Source of the DNA: Candidatus Melainabacteria bacterium
GTDB lineage: Bacteria; Cyanobacteriota; Vampirovibrionia; Obscuribacterales; Obscuribacteraceae
Direction of reading: 5' to 3'
Assembly: GCA_003153555.1 (NCBI GenBank)
Contig: PLZS01000197.1
Span: 1 to 43,796 of the forward strand
DNA length: 43,796 nucleotides
Below the pieces are notes generated by a model, which saw nothing but the letters and a program-made list of their open reading frames with translations, was not told the origin of the DNA and ran no database searches. The first letter of the stretch is position 1. Each line of letters opens with the position of its first letter. Below, one piece after another: positions 41,498-43,796 of the stretch. The translations under genes were made by a program, and so were the position numbers.

Positions 41498-42601
41498 CTA
41501 ATTTTTTGCTTTTGACTTGCATTGCAAGCAGCTGCTGCCACGAACGCGGCCGCAAACTTGGCGAGAATATGCGTTGCCGCATGGGCACAGCCACCAGCAG
41601 ACTCTCGTGCTTGTGGCGACTATTGTCTCAGGAGTGACAGCACCGTTGCGATCGGGATGCCAGTCCTTGGTTATATGTGGATGTGTCGCCGCCAGGCAAT
41701 TGTCGGCATTCGCTCTTTTGTTTGTGCAATAAGGGCAGCCATCACCTCTGCGGGTTCGGTCGTTGACCCGAGCTTGCCACGGAAGCTTCGGATGCTTTTG
41801 GCAGTACCACCATACTTTATTGTGGCTGCAAGTGAGCAAATCACTTGCCTTCAGTTTGTCGTTAAGGGTTGGGTGAAACTGTGCAATGAGTTGAGGGTAA
41901 TCGACCAGGGTGCCACCATTTTTTCGTAGACATTGCGGGCAGGCAAAGCTCGTTTCGCGTAATTTGGCAACAGATCGGTAGAAGCTATGCTCTGGATCGG
42001 CTGTGCATGCCCACCAAACATTTTGACTGATTGCTAAAGCCTCGGAATCGTGTCCTAAATTGGTTTCGCTTCGGTTAAATTGTACTGATACATCTGCCGG
42101 TAAAAAAGCAATGTCAAAGCGCTCGCCAACATAACATTGGGGGCAGGATTGACCATCCTCAGTGCGAGCCAGCACCATACAAGCATAGGCGTGTCCCTCT
42201 GCGCACGTCCAGCGTACCGTTCGACGCGAGCCAGGATGGACAGTGTCGGCTGGGCCGTTTGCGTCATAGTCCCACTCCTTCGCTAAATCCGGGAAGAAAT
42301 GTTCCAGTCCCTCGTCAGCAAGAGAAAGCCGTCCTGAACAGTATGGGCAGCCCTTAGACTTTGTATTCGCATCGTAAGAGCGTGTGCGCCGACAAATTGG
42401 CCTTTCGAAATAATGTTCATTTTCACAAACCCACCAGGTTTGTCTGGTTGAGCCATGACTGAAACACTCAGCACCGAAAGAATCGAAAATCCACTGTGGA
42501 ACTAACATTGGATGGGTGATAGAGACCGCGTCTCCCCGCAGCCCGTTAATGAGCTTCTCTTTTGGGCTGTATTTTTCTTCTTGGTATTTCAGCTTGCTCA
42601 T
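41498..42601 (-). CDS. Zinc-ribbon repeat protein (DUF4379-like)
   Basis: A 367-residue protein made of five treble-clef/zinc-ribbon units of the form W-x-C-x-x-x-H-x(n)-R-x(n)-C-x2-C. The terminal knuckles are GCPYC, SCPQC, ACPQC, GCPYC and SCLQC, with preceding WWVCENEHYFE, VRWTCAEGHAYA, VWWACTADPEHSFY, VWWYCQKHPKLPW and CWWLCPCGNAYS. Each unit has a spacer resembling HPxLxxEWxxxxN (for example FFPDLAKEWDYDANG). DUF4379 proteins are thought to bind nucleic acid and are sometimes linked to endonucleases; no nuclease motif is visible here. The start at 42601 (MSKLKYQEEKYS) is preferred; the 44 codons upstream look non-coding. It is a single gene. Confidence 0.82.
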   Translation of the reverse strand: MSKLKYQEEKYSPKEKLINGLRGDAVSITHPMLVPQWIFDSFGAECFSHGSTRQTWWVCENEHYFERPICRRTRSYDANTKSKGCPYCSGRLSLADEGLEHFFPDLAKEWDYDANGPADTVHPGSRRTVRWTCAEGHAYACMVLARTEDGQSCPQCYVGERFDIAFLPADVSVQFNRSETNLGHDSEALAISQNVWWACTADPEHSFYRSVAKLRETSFACPQCLRKNGGTLVDYPQLIAQFHPTLNDKLKASDLLTCSHNKVWWYCQKHPKLPWQARVNDRTRRGDGCPYCTNKRANADNCLAATHPHITKDWHPDRNGAVTPETIVATSTRVCWWLCPCGNAYSRQVCGRVRGSSCLQCKSKAKN

Positions 42602-43128
42602 TCTAAAAGCTCTCAAGCTTTGCAGGACGAAGGTGAAGATTACAGCTGATAGATATTCGTGTCCATACTTTGAATCCCAATGATCCCGATGAAATCGCTG
42701 CATCGGAAACCTGTGCCAGAAATGACAAATCAAATGGGTTCAAGGATTCTTGGCATGGACCATTTTAGAATCTTGAGTGTCCGATATCATCGAACGAGTG
42801 ATTATGTATCTGAGTGTGCTAAATATTTGATCGAGAAAGTACTTTCCTATGTCGGAAAACGAAAAGATCTCCAGATAGTTGTAGGCATGAAAAGACAATG
42901 CGGCACTATGCTGCGAAATGTGGCTTTGATCTTCCGGCCGCTGAAATAGAACAACAACTGAATGGTGGTGAATGGTTCTATCGATTTTTGCGACTGTGAA
43001 GTGAGGAATTATTTGGCAGGTTTTTTGTCGAATTATTGGTCAATTGAGCGACATGTTGATTTTGGAGTTGTTGTTTCCCTCACCGGCATAAGGAGTGTCG
43101 CGACTTAAAAGCGCGCTGAGCGCGTTCA

Positions 43129-43238
43129 GTCCGATAGTTTCTCTTATGTTTCTTTTTTAGAGCCATTTTGAAATCAAATCAGTCACCATTTTGAAATTAC
43201 AGTAGCATCGGCGTGATATCAAAAGAGCATCAAAGGAG
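43129..43238 (+). repeat. Interspersed repeat, copy B
   Basis: Imperfect match to 20183-20290 in the same orientation, strongest over 43185-43236. It ends in AAAGGAGAA, a good ribosome-binding site with no start codon following. A perfect CGCGC-TGA-GCGCG inverted repeat lies just upstream near 43112-43124. Confidence 0.6.
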
Positions 43239-43285
43239 AATCACTTTAGCTTCATCGCGTCCGTCAAATGATCACAAGACGCTTT

Positions 43286-43516
43286 TCAAACACCACATCC
43301 GGTGCAGTCGAAATGAGAATCTTTCAACACGATTACCGTTATCAAGCATTTATACTGATCAGTAGTAGGATGGTATCCGAAATTATTAGCTCGCAACAAG
43401 CTCTCCGCACCGCTTACGCATTTCAGCAAGTCTTTTTTTAGGTATATAAATAGCGAACAGCTTGGACCTTTGGTACCACTGCTGATACTAAATATATTAG
43501 CACCTCTAAGCATCAT
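43286..43516 (-). CDS. Possible small protein overlapping the upstream gene
   Basis: A 76-codon frame whose ATG overlaps the stop of the gene at 43506 (ATGATGCTTAG), as in translational coupling. The sequence is Cys- and Ser-rich with no recognised family. The overlap is the only argument for it; it may be a chance frame. Confidence 0.25.
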   Translation of the reverse strand: MMLRGANIFSISSGTKGPSCSLFIYLKKDLLKCVSGAESLLRANNFGYHPTTDQYKCLITVIVLKDSHFDCTGCGV

Positions 43517-43796
43517 CGACTACAGGGGGACCGCGTCTTCCCTTAAGCTCATCTTTTATTTCAGCCAAAATCTCAGCCAGCCACCTTTCACTTTCATAGT
43601 CAGGACTCTGCAAAATCAGGGCACTATATACAGCACTTAGCTTCTTTAGATCTCTGATAGCACAATTGGAGATCTTCTCAGGCAAACTTTCAACAACGCG
43701 CTCCTTCCACAAGTCTTCAAAACCCTCTAGAGCATCTTTTAATTGATCAGCCTTACGGACATCAACGACAGATTTTCTACCGAGCTCATAGGCGAT
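43506..43796 (-). CDS. Partial gene at right edge, unknown
   Basis: The minus-strand frame is open to the window edge, giving at least 96 residues (beginning IAYELGRKSVVDVRKADQLK at the edge). The start lies outside; the internal TTG at 43712 should not be taken as the start. The segment is helical and charged (DALEGFEDLWKERVVESL, LAEILAEIKDELKGRRGP) with a short acidic end. No family was recognised. Confidence 0.55.
   Translation of the reverse strand: MAYELGRKSVVDVRKADQLKDALEGFEDLWKERVVESLPEKISNCAIRDLKKLSAVYSALILQSPDYESERWLAEILAEIKDELKGRRGPPVVDDA

Noticed and set aside
42602..42733. N-terminal extension of the zinc-ribbon protein
   Set aside because: The 44 extra residues are rich in His/Trp/Arg and unlike the repeats. 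The start at 42601 gives the sensible protein.
42898..42999. Short plus-strand frame MRHYAAKCGFDLPAAEIEQQ ending FYRFLRL
   Set aside because: Only 33 codons and no ribosome-binding site. It could be the end of a decayed gene, but no upstream part in any frame was convincing.

Overview
The window is a mobile-element-rich accessory region of a bacterium with moderate GC, ATG/GTG/TTG starts and ordinary TAG/TGA/TAA stops. Several products carry Sec signal peptides. The Sec-exported Rhs/YD-repeat giant and the TPR and patatin genes would suit a large-genome environmental lineage (Obscuribacter-type Melainabacteria are one possibility), but no marker gene in the window fixes the taxonomy.

Layout, left to right. 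(1) 1-3470: three tyrosine recombinases overlapping by 4 nt and flanked by inverted repeats, a RIT (recombinase-in-trio) element. (2) 3576-5786: a patatin-like lipase on the minus strand, then a decayed TPR tail containing a (TG)15 microsatellite. (3) 6321-10190: a two-gene operon of a GMC oxidoreductase fused to a DUF1080 (3-keto-disaccharide hydrolase-type) domain, followed by a DyP-type haem peroxidase. A secreted unknown protein follows. (4) 11819-13648: an orphan MbtG-like siderophore amine N-hydroxylase, then a ribbon-helix-helix regulator behind a consensus promoter whose spacer holds a perfect palindrome. (5) 13767-21982: mobile-DNA debris around small host genes. It includes a frameshifted serine recombinase remnant, an unknown 517-residue protein with repeated DW motifs, a small membrane protein paired with a J-domain protein, a Tn3-family element with intact 38-bp ends and an internally deleted transposase, a group II intron with its reverse transcriptase/maturase, and a TPR gene broken by an in-frame TAG.

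(6) 21975-41259 is the most interesting part: a minus-strand Rhs polymorphic-toxin-like locus. A secreted CHB_HEX/LamG-type protein and a full-length 2649-residue Rhs protein lead the locus. The Rhs protein has a signal peptide, TPR-like region, C39-like peptidase fold, YD shell with nine inserted YTVxAGDTL modules, core and variable tip. Downstream come a possible partner gene, an integrase pseudogene, a zeta-type toxin-antitoxin pair, an intact integrase, and two displaced Rhs C-terminal cassettes. Each cassette starts abruptly inside conserved Rhs sequence and ends in its own tip. One is followed by a well-positioned candidate immunity gene; the other by a secreted SAF-domain protein. About 2 kb of the distal cassette matches the full-length gene at a constant offset of 9064 nt. 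That match stops at a truncated group II intron 5' fragment. An 83-bp near-identical repeat beside two decayed integrase genes brackets about 8.7 kb of this region.

(7) 41498-43796: a zinc-ribbon array protein, a second copy of an interspersed repeat, and a partial unknown gene running off the right edge.

Functional themes are export and diversification of Rhs-type toxins, peroxide and sugar oxidation, and heavy recombination. All functions are inferred from motifs recognised by eye; no database search was run.
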